A stretch of DNA of 64,000 nt, from contig CAYYYL010000001.1 of assembly GCA_964475835.1 (NCBI GenBank), positions 132,717-196,716 on the forward strand, in the 5' to 3' direction. Positions within the stretch are counted from its first letter, which is position 1, and every line of letters starts with the position of its first letter. The position numbers and the translations under genes were made by a program. The notes under the pieces are model-generated. The model worked only from the letters and a program-made list of their open reading frames with translations, did no database searches and was not told where the DNA came from. Shown piece by piece: positions 16,763 to 26,022 of this stretch. This DNA comes from JABDCI01 sp964475835 (lineage in GTDB: Bacteria > Verrucomicrobiota > Verrucomicrobiia > JABWAM01).

Positions 16763-17263
16763 ATGACATGGCGATGGATGTTTCTGGTTTGCGCGCTTCT
16801 CTTGGCGGGGTGCGAAACGGAGGGAAAGAAGAAGGCATCCGACCATCCCTATCACGGAGCGAGCTTCACGATCCGGGTGCCTGAAGGGGTACGCGTCGCT
16901 CTGGAGCAGGGAGATGGTTATGCGGTGCACTATTTTCGACTGGGGGAGACGGGTGCCATGATGGGGATCTATGAAGGTCAACGGCCGCATCTCTTCTCTA
17001 ACAAGGAAAAGGACCTCACGGTCATGCGCCAGGGCGTGACCCAGAAGACGAACGTGGTCCATGGGGATGATGCATGGGGGGTCGACTCCAGTGGACACGT
17101 GTGGCGGGAGAGTGTTTGGACCTGCACACGTGTGGTCCGCACGGAAAAAAAGCTGATCGATCTGCCTTCCATGGTTCACATCTGGTACTTCGGAGTCAGC
17201 GAGGAACAGCAGACGGCGTTTGACGCGATTGTCGAAACCCTCGAAATTCAGAACGAAAAGTGA
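16763..17263 (+). CDS. predicted lipoprotein
   Basis: 166 residues from ATG 16763, chosen because the signal peptide MTWRWMFLVCALLLAGC then starts correctly; an earlier ATG at 16715 would add a polar leader. LLAGC is a good lipobox, with Cys17 lipidated. The mature protein has YHGASFTIRVPEGVRV and HYFRLGETGAMMGIYEG, beta-rich segments of unknown family, and ends in a helix with TAFDAIVETLEI. It converges exactly on speA: its stop ends at 17263 and the speA stop begins at 17264, leaving no room for a separate terminator. Confidence 0.65.
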   Translation: MTWRWMFLVCALLLAGCETEGKKKASDHPYHGASFTIRVPEGVRVALEQGDGYAVHYFRLGETGAMMGIYEGQRPHLFSNKEKDLTVMRQGVTQKTNVVHGDDAWGVDSSGHVWRESVWTCTRVVRTEKKLIDLPSMVHIWYFGVSEEQQTAFDAIVETLEIQNEK

Positions 17264-19219
17264 TCAGGTCGGCGTCCCGTTCGTGCCGCCATTGCGGTTG
17301 AAATTCAGGTAGGTGTACTCCTTGAGGCCCTTTTCGTATTCGTCAAGCAAGCGCATGCCTTCGTTGGGCTTTACCCGGTCCTCCTTAATGGCCTGATCGA
17401 CCTGCACCTTCATCTTTCGCACAAGTTCGTTGGAGTCCCACTGCGTCATTCCCAGGACGTGGCCGATGGTGGACCCTTCGATCACCTCCTCGATATAGTA
17501 ACCGTTCTCCTCGTCGGGATCCAAAAAGATGTGCACCTCGTTCACCCGGCCGAAGAGGTTGTGAAGATCGCCCATGATGTCCTGATAGGCGCCAAGCAAA
17601 AAAATCCCAATATAGTAGGGCTTGCCGTTGGTGGCATGGAGAGGGAGGGTCTCCTGCACATCCTGCAGATCGATGAATTTGGAGATTTTGCCATCAGAAT
17701 CGCAGGTGATGTCGACCAGAATGCCCTTGCGGGTGGGCTCTTCATTCAACCGATGAATGGGAACGATGGGGAAGAGCTGCCCCAGCGCCCAATGGTCGAG
17801 AAGGGATTGGAACACCGAGAAATTGGACAGGTATTGATCACACACCTGGGTTTCGAGATCCTTGATCTCCTCCGGGATCACCCGGCTTCCCTGATAAAGG
17901 GAGACCACCTGGGTGGCGATCTGCCAGAAAAGGCTTTCCACTTTGGCCTTCATGCTGAGGTCTAGCAGTCCGAGGTCGAACATGGACTGTGCCTCCTCCT
18001 TAATGGCCTGGGCGTCGTGAAGCGATTCGCGACGATTACGCTTGTTCAGCCCCTCACGAATCTCGAAGAGCTGGCGGACAAGTTTGATGTCCCCCTTTTT
18101 GGGTTCACTCGCGGGAAGGGATGCATCCTTCTGAATGGATCCGAAAAGATCCACAACCAACACCGAGTGGTGGGCGGCGACGGCACGACCACTTTCGCTG
18201 ACAATGTGGGGCACGGCCACCTTTTCCGCTTCACAGATCTCCGCGATGTTGAACACCACGTCCGAGGTGTATTCGCTGAGGGAGTAGTTGGTCGAACTGT
18301 CATAGGAGGTTCGACTCCCGTCATAATCCACGCCGAGTCCCCCGCCTACATCGATGTATTCAATCTGGTAGTCCATCTGGCGCAGCTTGGCGTAGTAACG
18401 GGCCGCCTCCCGGATCGCTTTTTTCACCGTGGCGATGTCGGGGATCTGGGAGCCGATGTGGAAGTGCAGGAGTTTGAAGCAGTGTTCCAGCCCGTTTTCC
18501 TTCAAAAGGCGGATTGCTTCGAGAAGCTCCGAAGTGGTCAGTCCAAATTTGGCGTTTTCACCTCCGGAAAGCGCCCACTTGCCGGCGCTCTTCGCGACCA
18601 GGCGGATGCGGATGCCGATGTTGGGTTCCACGCCCATTTCCTTCGCAATCGAGATGATCAATCCCATCTCCTCCACTTTTTCCACGACGAGGATGATCTT
18701 CTTCCCGAGTTTGCAGCCGTTGAGGGCGGTGCGGATAAATTGAGGGTCCTTGTACCCGTTGCAAATGATCAGACTCTGGGCGTCTTGATGGACGGAGAGC
18801 GCGGCGAAAAGTTCAGGCTTGCTGCCGACCTCAAGACCGAAGTGGTAAGCCTTTCCGGCATCAATGATCTCCTCCACTACTTCACGAAGCTGATTCACCT
18901 TGATCGGGAAAACTCCGAAGTACTGTCCCGCGTAGTTATTCTCCGCGATCGCCGAACGAAATGCCTCGTTGATCGATTCCACCCGATGACGGAGCAGATC
19001 GTGAAACCGCAAAAGCAGGGGCAGAGCGATCCCACGCGATTTCGCCTCCTCCAGAATCTGGAGAACATCAAGACCGGGACCCTTTGCAGGAAGGGGGGTG
19101 ACGCTGATATTTCCAGCCTCATTGACCGAAAAATAGCCCGCGCCCCAATTGTCGATATTATAAGTGGCTGCAGCCTCCTGGATGCTCCAGTCAGCCGGTT
19201 GGCCATTCTTCGCCGTCAT
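17264..19219 (-). CDS. speA: biosynthetic arginine decarboxylase
   Basis: 651 residues, the usual SpeA size. The PLP lysine lies in YFGVFPIKVNQLREVVEEI. Other family landmarks are HFGLEVGSKPEL, LLHFHIGSQIPDI, the glycine-rich YIDVGGGLGVDYDG, and the second active-site region IVSESGRAVAAHHSVLV. It converts arginine to agmatine, the first step of the agmatine route to putrescine and other polyamines, in the cytosol with PLP and Mg. No agmatinase gene is in the window. It is the only gene on its strand here and is divergent from the ATPase across 250 bases. Confidence 0.94.
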   Translation of the reverse strand: MTAKNGQPADWSIQEAAATYNIDNWGAGYFSVNEAGNISVTPLPAKGPGLDVLQILEEAKSRGIALPLLLRFHDLLRHRVESINEAFRSAIAENNYAGQYFGVFPIKVNQLREVVEEIIDAGKAYHFGLEVGSKPELFAALSVHQDAQSLIICNGYKDPQFIRTALNGCKLGKKIILVVEKVEEMGLIISIAKEMGVEPNIGIRIRLVAKSAGKWALSGGENAKFGLTTSELLEAIRLLKENGLEHCFKLLHFHIGSQIPDIATVKKAIREAARYYAKLRQMDYQIEYIDVGGGLGVDYDGSRTSYDSSTNYSLSEYTSDVVFNIAEICEAEKVAVPHIVSESGRAVAAHHSVLVVDLFGSIQKDASLPASEPKKGDIKLVRQLFEIREGLNKRNRRESLHDAQAIKEEAQSMFDLGLLDLSMKAKVESLFWQIATQVVSLYQGSRVIPEEIKDLETQVCDQYLSNFSVFQSLLDHWALGQLFPIVPIHRLNEEPTRKGILVDITCDSDGKISKFIDLQDVQETLPLHATNGKPYYIGIFLLGAYQDIMGDLHNLFGRVNEVHIFLDPDEENGYYIEEVIEGSTIGHVLGMTQWDSNELVRKMKVQVDQAIKEDRVKPNEGMRLLDEYEKGLKEYTYLNFNRNGGTNGTPT

Positions 19220-19469
19220 GTCGTTATTTCAAAATCTAACACGTCCAGAGCGGGTTGAAACAAATTTGAGGGGTGGCTGCAAGACTTGATTCCATTTATT
19301 TTAATTCTTCTCATGGAAAAGTGAAAAAAGCACGTGTTTCGCAAGGGCATAGTTCTTGTTTCCTGATTTTTAGAGCGAAGGTTTTTGATGGATTGGGAAT
19401 GATGGGTGTTTGGTGTGTTGACCGGAATGAATTCCTATAGGAAAATAGGGGAACGAAAGTCGACCGGCT

Positions 19470-22190
19470 ATGATGCTTCTTGATAAGGCGTGGCACCATC
19501 TTCCTCTTGGGCAAGTGATGGATTTTCTTGGTGTGAATGTATCCACAGGTCTGTCGTCTGAGGAGGTCCTTCGTCGACAAAAAGAATTTGGGCCAAACCG
19601 CATCCAAGTCCAACAAGGCGTCGCGGGGTGGATCAAGTTTCTCCAGCAATTTAACCAACCTCTAGTCTATATTCTGCTTGTTTCTGTTGCCGTGACGGCC
19701 TTTCTCGGTGAGTGGGTGGATTCGTCTGTCATCTTCGGAGTGGTGTTGATCAATGCCATTGTGGGGTTTGCTCAGGAGGCAAAGGCCGAGAAAGCCATCG
19801 ACGCGCTCGCCAAAATGCTCCCTGTCGAAGCTACTGTTCGTCGCGAAGGTTGTAAGCAGCGCGTCCAATCCGAGGAGCTTGTGCCTGGTGACGTGGTGCT
19901 CCTGCAATCCGGCGACCGCGTGCCTGCGGATGTACGGATCTTTCAGGTGCGCGGCCTGAAGGTCGACGAGTCAGCGCTCACCGGCGAATCCATGCCTGTT
20001 GCCAAACATACGGACCCGGTGGAGTTGGATGCCATTCTCGCTGAACGAAGCAATCTCACCTTTGCGGGTTCTCTTGTCACCAGTGGTCAGGCTGAGGGGG
20101 TGATATTGGCCATTGGTGATAAAACGGAGACGGGGCGTATTGGGCATCTCATTGCCCGTGCGGTGGATCTATCCACCCCTCTGACAAAAAAAATCGCACA
20201 CTTCAGTACGTTGGCTCTTTGGATTATCGTGATCTTGGCTTCCGTCACGTTTGTTGTGGGCGTTGCCCGAGGTGGCAATTCGACAGATATGTTCATGGCT
20301 GCAGTAGCGCTTGCCGTGGGGGCGATTCCCGAAGGGCTTCCAGCTGCTGTGACCATTGTTCTTGCTGTGGGTGTATCAAGCATGGCTAAACGGCATGCCA
20401 TTATCCGTAAACTACCTGCGGTCGAAACTCTTGGCAGCACAACGGTCATTTGTTCGGACAAGACAGGCACCCTTACTGAGAATCAAATGACAGTCAGGGA
20501 AGTTTTTTCTGCAGGGAAACTCTACACTATCACAGGCGTGGGCTACGAACCCAAGGGTGACTTTCGGATCAAGGACCTGGTCGTGAACGTTTCAGAGCAT
20601 CCAGCACTCCTCGAGTGTCTTCGATCTGGGATGCTTTGCAACGATTCTCAACTGGTGCGAGAAGGCGAGAGGATCAAGATTCAAGGCGATCCCACCGAGA
20701 TTGCGATGCTTGCTGCTGGCGAAAAAGCAGGTTTGCTTCACGGCAATACACTCCGTGAATTGCCCCGTTTGGATATGATTCCCTTTGAATCCGAGCATAT
20801 GTTTCGTGCCACCCTCCACAACAACCATCAGCGTTGCACTGTTTATGTTGTTGGAGCCCTTGAACGTCTGCTTGAGCGCTGTACTAATACAATCGATGAG
20901 TTCAATGTTCGCACTGCTCTTGACAAAGACGTGGTTTGCCGTGCAGCCGAAGAGATGGCTTCACGAGGATTGCGTGTGCTGGCCTTGGCCCGCAGAGATT
21001 TGGATGTGTATCAAGCCAATCTCGACCACGCAGATATTTCCGAAGGGCTGGTTTTTCTCGGATTGCAAGGGATGATGGACCCACCACGACCTGAAATTAT
21101 AGTGTCCGTGTGCGAGTGTCAGCGAGCCGGGATTGCCGTGAAGATGATTACCGGTGATCACCTTGTCACTGCCCGGGCTATTGCAAACCAAATTGGGTTG
21201 AAGGGTTACATGGAGCACGGCCAGCTTGTTGCTTTATCCGGACACGAATTGGAAAAAGTGTCTGACGCAGAATTGGCTGAAATCGCGGAATGTACCTCCA
21301 TCTTTGCGCGTGTTGCACCCGAACAGAAACTTCGTCTTGTGAAGGCGCTGCAGTCGCGTGGCCATATCGTGGCAATGACAGGTGATGGTGTGAATGATGC
21401 GCCCGCACTCAAGCAGGCGGATATTGGTGTGGCTATGGGAATCACTGGTAGTGATGTAGCAAAAGGTGCGGCCGCTATGATTCTCACGGATGATAATTTC
21501 GCGTCCATTGAGGCTGCTGTAGAGGAAGGTCGTGGTGTGTTCGATAATCTGACCAAGTTCATTGTCTGGACCCTGCCGACAAATTTGGGTGAGGCGATGG
21601 TATTGTTCGTAGCAATTGTGTTCGGCACAGTCTTGCCTGTACTGCCAGTGCAGCTTCTGTGGATTAATATGATGACGGCTCTTCTACTCGGTCTGATGCT
21701 CGTGTTCGAGCCAAAGGAGAAAGATCTCATGGCTCGTCCTCCGCGCGATCCGAAACGTCCATTGCTGACGGTTTCGCTTCTCATGCGCATAGGGTTCGTT
21801 TCACTTATCATGCTTGCTGGGGCGTTTTGGTTGTTCTTTTGGGAGTTGAAAATGGAGAGCGGAACAGAAGCGGCAGCACGGACGGCTGTGGTCAATGTCA
21901 TCGTGCTTGTTGAAATTGCATATCTCTTCAACTGCCGTTCTCTCGACCATTCTGTTTTCGCCATGGGGTGGTTCACCAATCGGTGGGTCATTGCGGGCTC
22001 GCTGGCAATGATAGTTGCTCAACTGTTGTTTACCTACGCACCTTTGATGAATAAAATTTTCCATACCGCTCCTATTGAATTCGAGGCATGGCTGCGCATC
22101 GGCACCTTGGCGTGTGTGGCTTTTGTTATGGTCGAAATTGAAAAGCGGATACGTTTTAGTCGACGCCGAAATCACACCAAATCGGATTAG
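19470..22190 (+). CDS. P2-type cation-transporting ATPase
   Basis: 906 residues. An N-terminal cation-ATPase domain (GLSSEEVLRRQKEFGPNRI) precedes the core. The actuator motif is LTGESMP, the membrane ion-site motif is IPEGLPAAVT in M4, the phosphorylation motif is CSDKTGTLTENQMT, and the hinge is MTGDGVNDAPALKQADIGVAMG. About ten membrane helices are present, six after the hinge. PEGLP and the overall layout put it with PacL/SERCA-like P2A pumps for Ca or related divalent cations rather than the heavy-metal P1B class. Base use appears more A/T-rich than the flanking genes, so recent transfer is possible. TTGACC at 19418 could be a -35. Confidence 0.9.
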   Translation: MMLLDKAWHHLPLGQVMDFLGVNVSTGLSSEEVLRRQKEFGPNRIQVQQGVAGWIKFLQQFNQPLVYILLVSVAVTAFLGEWVDSSVIFGVVLINAIVGFAQEAKAEKAIDALAKMLPVEATVRREGCKQRVQSEELVPGDVVLLQSGDRVPADVRIFQVRGLKVDESALTGESMPVAKHTDPVELDAILAERSNLTFAGSLVTSGQAEGVILAIGDKTETGRIGHLIARAVDLSTPLTKKIAHFSTLALWIIVILASVTFVVGVARGGNSTDMFMAAVALAVGAIPEGLPAAVTIVLAVGVSSMAKRHAIIRKLPAVETLGSTTVICSDKTGTLTENQMTVREVFSAGKLYTITGVGYEPKGDFRIKDLVVNVSEHPALLECLRSGMLCNDSQLVREGERIKIQGDPTEIAMLAAGEKAGLLHGNTLRELPRLDMIPFESEHMFRATLHNNHQRCTVYVVGALERLLERCTNTIDEFNVRTALDKDVVCRAAEEMASRGLRVLALARRDLDVYQANLDHADISEGLVFLGLQGMMDPPRPEIIVSVCECQRAGIAVKMITGDHLVTARAIANQIGLKGYMEHGQLVALSGHELEKVSDAELAEIAECTSIFARVAPEQKLRLVKALQSRGHIVAMTGDGVNDAPALKQADIGVAMGITGSDVAKGAAAMILTDDNFASIEAAVEEGRGVFDNLTKFIVWTLPTNLGEAMVLFVAIVFGTVLPVLPVQLLWINMMTALLLGLMLVFEPKEKDLMARPPRDPKRPLLTVSLLMRIGFVSLIMLAGAFWLFFWELKMESGTEAAARTAVVNVIVLVEIAYLFNCRSLDHSVFAMGWFTNRWVIAGSLAMIVAQLLFTYAPLMNKIFHTAPIEFEAWLRIGTLACVAFVMVEIEKRIRFSRRRNHTKSD

Positions 22191-22336
22191 CTTTGTTGCT
22201 GAATCTTTTCCGGATTGTATTCACCAAATTTTCTCTGGCCAAACTTTTCTATCACCACTCGGAAAATTAATCGTTCTGGCAATTCACCAGTCTTGTAAAG
22301 CTTGCCCTTGGAGGGGGTTCTTGAGAAAAGTGACGA

Positions 22337-23188
22337 ATGCCCTGCCTTGATGGTGAAACAAAACTGGTGGCGGTTCTGGGTCATCCGATCGCCCATACCG
22401 CCTCGCCTGTGATGCACAACGCTGCATTCGCCGCTCTCCGACTCAATTGGAAATATGTCGCGCTGGATGTTCAGCCGAAAGATTTGAGAAAGGCACTGCA
22501 GGGGCTTGCGGCCTCCGGAGTTGTGGGGGTGAATCTCACGGTGCCGCACAAGGTTCTGGCGATGCGACTTGTCGATCGCCTTCATGTGTCAGCAAGGAGG
22601 TTGGGTGCGGCCAACACGCTTCGTCTCTCCCGGGGTGGGGTAATGGAGGGATTCAATACCGATGGAGAAGGATTGCTTGCCGCCCTGCGTGAAGAGTTCG
22701 CTTTTTCCCCGAAGGAACGCTGCATTGCCGTGATGGGTTGTGGGGGCGCGGGACGCGCGGCGGCCATGCAGCTCGCTCTGGCCGGGGCGAAGCGTTTGGT
22801 ATTGATCAATCGGACCCCATCCAAAGCCCGTGCCGTGGCGCGGGATATCCGTCGATTGGGTTGCAAAACGACATGTGGACTGACTGCCGAACCGTGTGAC
22901 CTCGTGATTCAGGCCACCAGTCTGGGGTTAAAGCCTTCGGATGCGAACCCGGTTTCGAAAACCCTTTTGCGGACGCTCCGCCCCCGGTATTTCTTCGACA
23001 TGATTTATCGGCCGGCACGGACCCGGGCGATGAAACTTGCGGCGGGCGAGGGAATCCGGGTAGCCAATGGCATGGAGATGCTGCTGCATCAGGGCGCGCG
23101 GGCATGGGAGATCTGGACCGAGCGCAAGGCGCCGGTGGGGGTGATGCGCCGTGCGTTGATGCGCGAGTTGCAGGGGAGAGGGCGTTAA
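22337..23188 (+). CDS. aroE: shikimate dehydrogenase
   Basis: 283 residues. The shikimate-binding N-domain has VLGHPIAHTASPVMHNAAF and GVNLTVPHK, whose Lys is the catalytic residue, plus AANTL and FNTDGEG. The NADP domain has VMGCGGAGRAAAMQLA and LINRTPSKA. It reduces 3-dehydroshikimate to shikimate in aromatic amino acid synthesis. The first motif has HTASP where most have HSxSP, a conservative change. The stop immediately precedes the prepilin peptidase ATG. No other aro genes are in the window. Confidence 0.93.
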   Translation: MPCLDGETKLVAVLGHPIAHTASPVMHNAAFAALRLNWKYVALDVQPKDLRKALQGLAASGVVGVNLTVPHKVLAMRLVDRLHVSARRLGAANTLRLSRGGVMEGFNTDGEGLLAALREEFAFSPKERCIAVMGCGGAGRAAAMQLALAGAKRLVLINRTPSKARAVARDIRRLGCKTTCGLTAEPCDLVIQATSLGLKPSDANPVSKTLLRTLRPRYFFDMIYRPARTRAMKLAAGEGIRVANGMEMLLHQGARAWEIWTERKAPVGVMRRALMRELQGRGR

Positions 23189-24289
23189 ATGAATGTGGAC
23201 TGGAGTATGACGGGGCAGGCGGTGCCAGCTTGGTTTTGGATCACGCTTCAGGCGGTCATGGGAGCCATTGTGGGAAGTTTTCTCAATGTCTGCATCCATC
23301 GCATGCCGCGGGGTGATTCCATCGTGTCGCCCCGCTCGCGATGTTATTCCTGCAGCAAACCTGTTCGCTGGTACGACAACCTCCCCCTGATCAGCTACCT
23401 GTTGCTCGGAGGGAAATGCCGGGATTGCGGGGCAAGATTTTCCATTCGTTACTGGTTGGTGGAACTTCTCACGGCCGGCCTCTTTGTCTGGATCTGGCAG
23501 TGGTTCGCCCCTGCAACGGCATGCGTCTACACGGTGTTCGTCTGTGGTCTGCTGGCCGCCACCTTCATCGATTTCGAGCACCTCATCATTCCGGATGAAA
23601 TCACCTATGGAGGGATTTTGGTGGGCGTGTTGGTCAGCGGGATGGTGCCCTCGATTCAGGGGGAGGAATTGCACGGGCGCGCGGCGCTTTGGAGTCTTGC
23701 CGGTGCGGTGGTGGGCTGGGGTTCGCTCTGGCTGGTGGTGGAGCTGGGCAAACTGGTGTTTGGTGTGAAAAAGGTTGATCTGGGTCGTCCGCATGAGGTT
23801 TTTCTGACGTCCACGGAATTCCGTCTGGGCGGGGACCGTGAGGTGTGGGAGGAACTGTTCTGTCGACCGGGGGATGAATTGACGTTTGAAGCGACCGGGG
23901 TTCGAATGGGGGAACGACGCTGGGAAAAGGCCCGGATTCGGGTGAACTATCAGCGCGTGTTGGTGGATGAGGAGCAATTTCCGCTTGAGAATCTGGGAGA
24001 GCTGATGGCGGTGACCCAGTTTATCCGCATCCCTCGCGAGGCCATGGGATTTGGGGACGTTAAGTTTCTCGCGGCAATCGGGGCGTTCCTCGGATTGAAA
24101 GCTGTCTTTTTTGTCATCCTGGTCTCCTCGCTGACCGGGTCGCTGGTGGGGCTTTCCCTGATGACGATTGGAAGGAAGCAGTGGGGACTTCAAATTCCAT
24201 ACGGACCCTACCTCGCCCTTGCAGCGTTCATTTGGATCATGGGCGGGAGTGTCTGGCTCGACGGATACCTCCACTGGCTCACGCGTTGA
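23189..24289 (+). CDS. pilD: type IV prepilin peptidase with a domain insertion
   Basis: 366 residues, about 100 more than common PilD. The N-terminal domain has GSFLNVCIHRMPRG and two CXXC pairs (Cys52/55 and Cys77/80). The first catalytic Asp is Asp128 in ATFIDFEHLIIPDE and the second is Asp290 in GFGDVK. Between them, residues about 195-283 form a polar, strand-rich insert (LTSTEFRLGG, DELTFEATGVRMGERR) placed in a loop, next to the membrane. The enzyme cleaves type IV pilin and pseudopilin leaders and N-methylates the new end. It abuts aroE. A likely target type in this window is the pilin-signal-like peptide at 8413. Confidence 0.9.
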   Translation: MNVDWSMTGQAVPAWFWITLQAVMGAIVGSFLNVCIHRMPRGDSIVSPRSRCYSCSKPVRWYDNLPLISYLLLGGKCRDCGARFSIRYWLVELLTAGLFVWIWQWFAPATACVYTVFVCGLLAATFIDFEHLIIPDEITYGGILVGVLVSGMVPSIQGEELHGRAALWSLAGAVVGWGSLWLVVELGKLVFGVKKVDLGRPHEVFLTSTEFRLGGDREVWEELFCRPGDELTFEATGVRMGERRWEKARIRVNYQRVLVDEEQFPLENLGELMAVTQFIRIPREAMGFGDVKFLAAIGAFLGLKAVFFVILVSSLTGSLVGLSLMTIGRKQWGLQIPYGPYLALAAFIWIMGGSVWLDGYLHWLTR

Positions 24290-24341
24290 GTTTTATTCGT
24301 GGGCCGTTTTTTTCAGCAAGCTGTTAGGAGTAACGCGGCCA

Positions 24342-24370
24342 TTGTTACTTTTTCCGCAACCTGCTAGAAT
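24342..24370 (+). promoter_or_regulatory. sigma-70 promoter of the DUF1844 gene
   Basis: TTGTTA (24342-24347), 17-base spacer, TAGAAT (24365-24370), ending 9 bases before the ATG at 24380. It is nearly parallel in wording to the promoter at 27102-27130 (spacer end GCAACCTGC versus GCAGCCTGT), which suggests a conserved promoter style in this genome. The leader would be very short. Confidence 0.55.
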
Positions 24371-24379
24371 GTCCAACCT

Positions 24380-24844
24380 ATGGATGACGCCCGCAAACAA
24401 ACCCTTCTTTTCGCGCAATTGATTGAGATCCTCACCCAGAACGCTGTCATGATGCTTGGGGGAATGCCGGATCGACAGGGACGGCAGAGGCCCGCCGATC
24501 TGAACAGCGCCGAAATGATGATTGAGATGCTCGGCGTGCTTCAAAAGAAAACGAAGGGCAATGTGACTCCCGAAGAGGAGCGTATGTTGACGGGCACGCT
24601 TTTTCAGCTTCAGACGGCTTTCGCGGAGGTCGCGAGCAAGTCCGGGGATTTCGAACGGGCACGCAAAGCGACCGAGGCCGCGGCGGCTTCAGACGAAGGG
24701 GACCTTGAGGAGGCGCCTTCCGCCAACACGCCTGAAGCGCCAGCTCCCTCGGCCCCCGCGCGTCAACCTGCGCCCTCGCAGGCCGTTCAGACTTCCCAAC
24801 CTGCGACCGAAAGCAAAGTGAAGTTTACCAAGAAGTACGCCTGA
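24380..24844 (+). CDS. DUF1844 protein
   Basis: 154 residues. The N-terminal helical domain (about 5-95) has LFAQLIEILTQNAVMMLGGMPDR, NSAEMMIEMLGVLQKKTKGN and EERMLTGTLFQLQTAFAEV, the standard DUF1844 pattern of PVC and related bacteria. The C-terminal third is a disordered Ala/Pro/Glu-rich linker ending in basic residues. No signal peptide. Function unknown. It is preceded by a recognisable promoter with almost no leader and converges on the cysteine desulfurase with 24 bases between stops. Confidence 0.8.
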   Translation: MDDARKQTLLFAQLIEILTQNAVMMLGGMPDRQGRQRPADLNSAEMMIEMLGVLQKKTKGNVTPEEERMLTGTLFQLQTAFAEVASKSGDFERARKATEAAAASDEGDLEEAPSANTPEAPAPSAPARQPAPSQAVQTSQPATESKVKFTKKYA

Positions 24845-24868
24845 TTTGTTCGGCCCTGCGGGCCTTGT

Positions 24869-26011
24869 TTACGATTTCCGACGGAGGAGCTCCACCACGT
24901 CGCGGGTCCGTTCGGCGACTTCGGATATTTGATGAGGCTGGGTGTCCCGGCCCAGTGAAAAGCGTACCGTGGCCCGGATCAGATCCTCCCGCACCCCCAT
25001 GGCCTGGAGGACGTGGGAGGGTTGGATCGAACCCACCATGCATGCCGAACCGCTGGAAAGGGCAAGTCCTGCGAGATCCAACGACATGAGAAGATTGTCG
25101 CCATCGCAATTTTCAAAACTGACGCTCAGAGTGTTTCCGATGCGTTGAACGGGATCGCCATTTCGATGAGTCCCCGACAAGGAGGAGAGTTCATGCCAGA
25201 GCTTTTCGGTGAGTTTGAATAGGCGGTCCTGTTCTGGGACGACTTCGGAATCCGCGAGAACGGCTGCGGCTCCGAGTCCCACAATGGCGGCGGTGTTCTC
25301 GGTTCCCGGACGACGCTCGTTTTCGTGGGCGCCCCCTCTCAGCACCGGTTCCAGTCGGGTCCCCGATTGCGCGTAGAGAACGCCGGCTCCCTTGGGACCG
25401 TAAAATTTGTGGGCGGCGATGGAGAGGAGATCGCAATTCCACGATTCCACATCGATCCGTTCCTTGCCGAAACTCTGAACCGCGTCGCAATGGAATAACA
25501 CGCCCTGCTCGCGGCAGATGCCGCCGATTTTTTCCACAGGATGGCGTGTGCCGGTTTCATTATTTGCCGACATGAGGGAAACGAGGACGGTCCCCTTTTC
25601 CATGGCATCACAGAGCTGGGCAAGTTGGATATGTCCCTTTCCATCCACAGGAAGGATCACCACCTCGAATCCCTCGCTTTCAAGGGCTTTGAATGGGTGC
25701 AGAACGGCGTGATGTTCCGTGGCACAGGTGATGATGCGGCGTCCTTCAGCGCGACGGGCGCGTGCGGCTCCGAGAATCGCGAGGTTGGTGGATTCCGTTC
25801 CCCCGGACGTGAAGATGATCTCCTTCGCCGTTGCCCCCAGAAGTGCGGCGACTTTTTCCCGGGTATCATCAATGGCCGCCCGTGCGTGCCGTCCAAAGGA
25901 ATGAATGCTGGAGGGATTTCCAAAGTGATCCCGCAAAAAGGGGAGCATGGCTTCAAACACCTCCCAACGGATGGGGGTGGTGGCGTTGTAGTCGAGATAG
26001 ATCGGCTGCAT
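24869..26011 (-). CDS. cysteine desulfurase (NifS/IscS class)
   Basis: 380 residues from ATG 26011, which places the canonical IYLDYNATTP at the N-terminus (a GTG 9 bases earlier is possible). The PLP lysine is in SIAAHKFYGPKGAGVLY, the GGTESTN and ATEHHAVLHP motifs are intact, and the sulfur-carrying Cys is in SSGSACMVGS. It takes sulfur from cysteine, giving alanine and an enzyme persulfide for Fe-S clusters or tRNA thiolation. It directly follows cysE (12-base gap), so cysteine production and sulfur mobilisation appear coupled. No IscU or other Fe-S scaffold gene is adjacent. Confidence 0.93.
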   Translation of the reverse strand: MQPIYLDYNATTPIRWEVFEAMLPFLRDHFGNPSSIHSFGRHARAAIDDTREKVAALLGATAKEIIFTSGGTESTNLAILGAARARRAEGRRIITCATEHHAVLHPFKALESEGFEVVILPVDGKGHIQLAQLCDAMEKGTVLVSLMSANNETGTRHPVEKIGGICREQGVLFHCDAVQSFGKERIDVESWNCDLLSIAAHKFYGPKGAGVLYAQSGTRLEPVLRGGAHENERRPGTENTAAIVGLGAAAVLADSEVVPEQDRLFKLTEKLWHELSSLSGTHRNGDPVQRIGNTLSVSFENCDGDNLLMSLDLAGLALSSGSACMVGSIQPSHVLQAMGVREDLIRATVRFSLGRDTQPHQISEVAERTRDVVELLRRKS

Positions 26012-26022
26012 GCGGAACACAC

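Noticed and set aside
18017..19258. 413-codon plus-strand ORF opposite speA
   Set aside because: Shadow of the arginine decarboxylase; no family signature.
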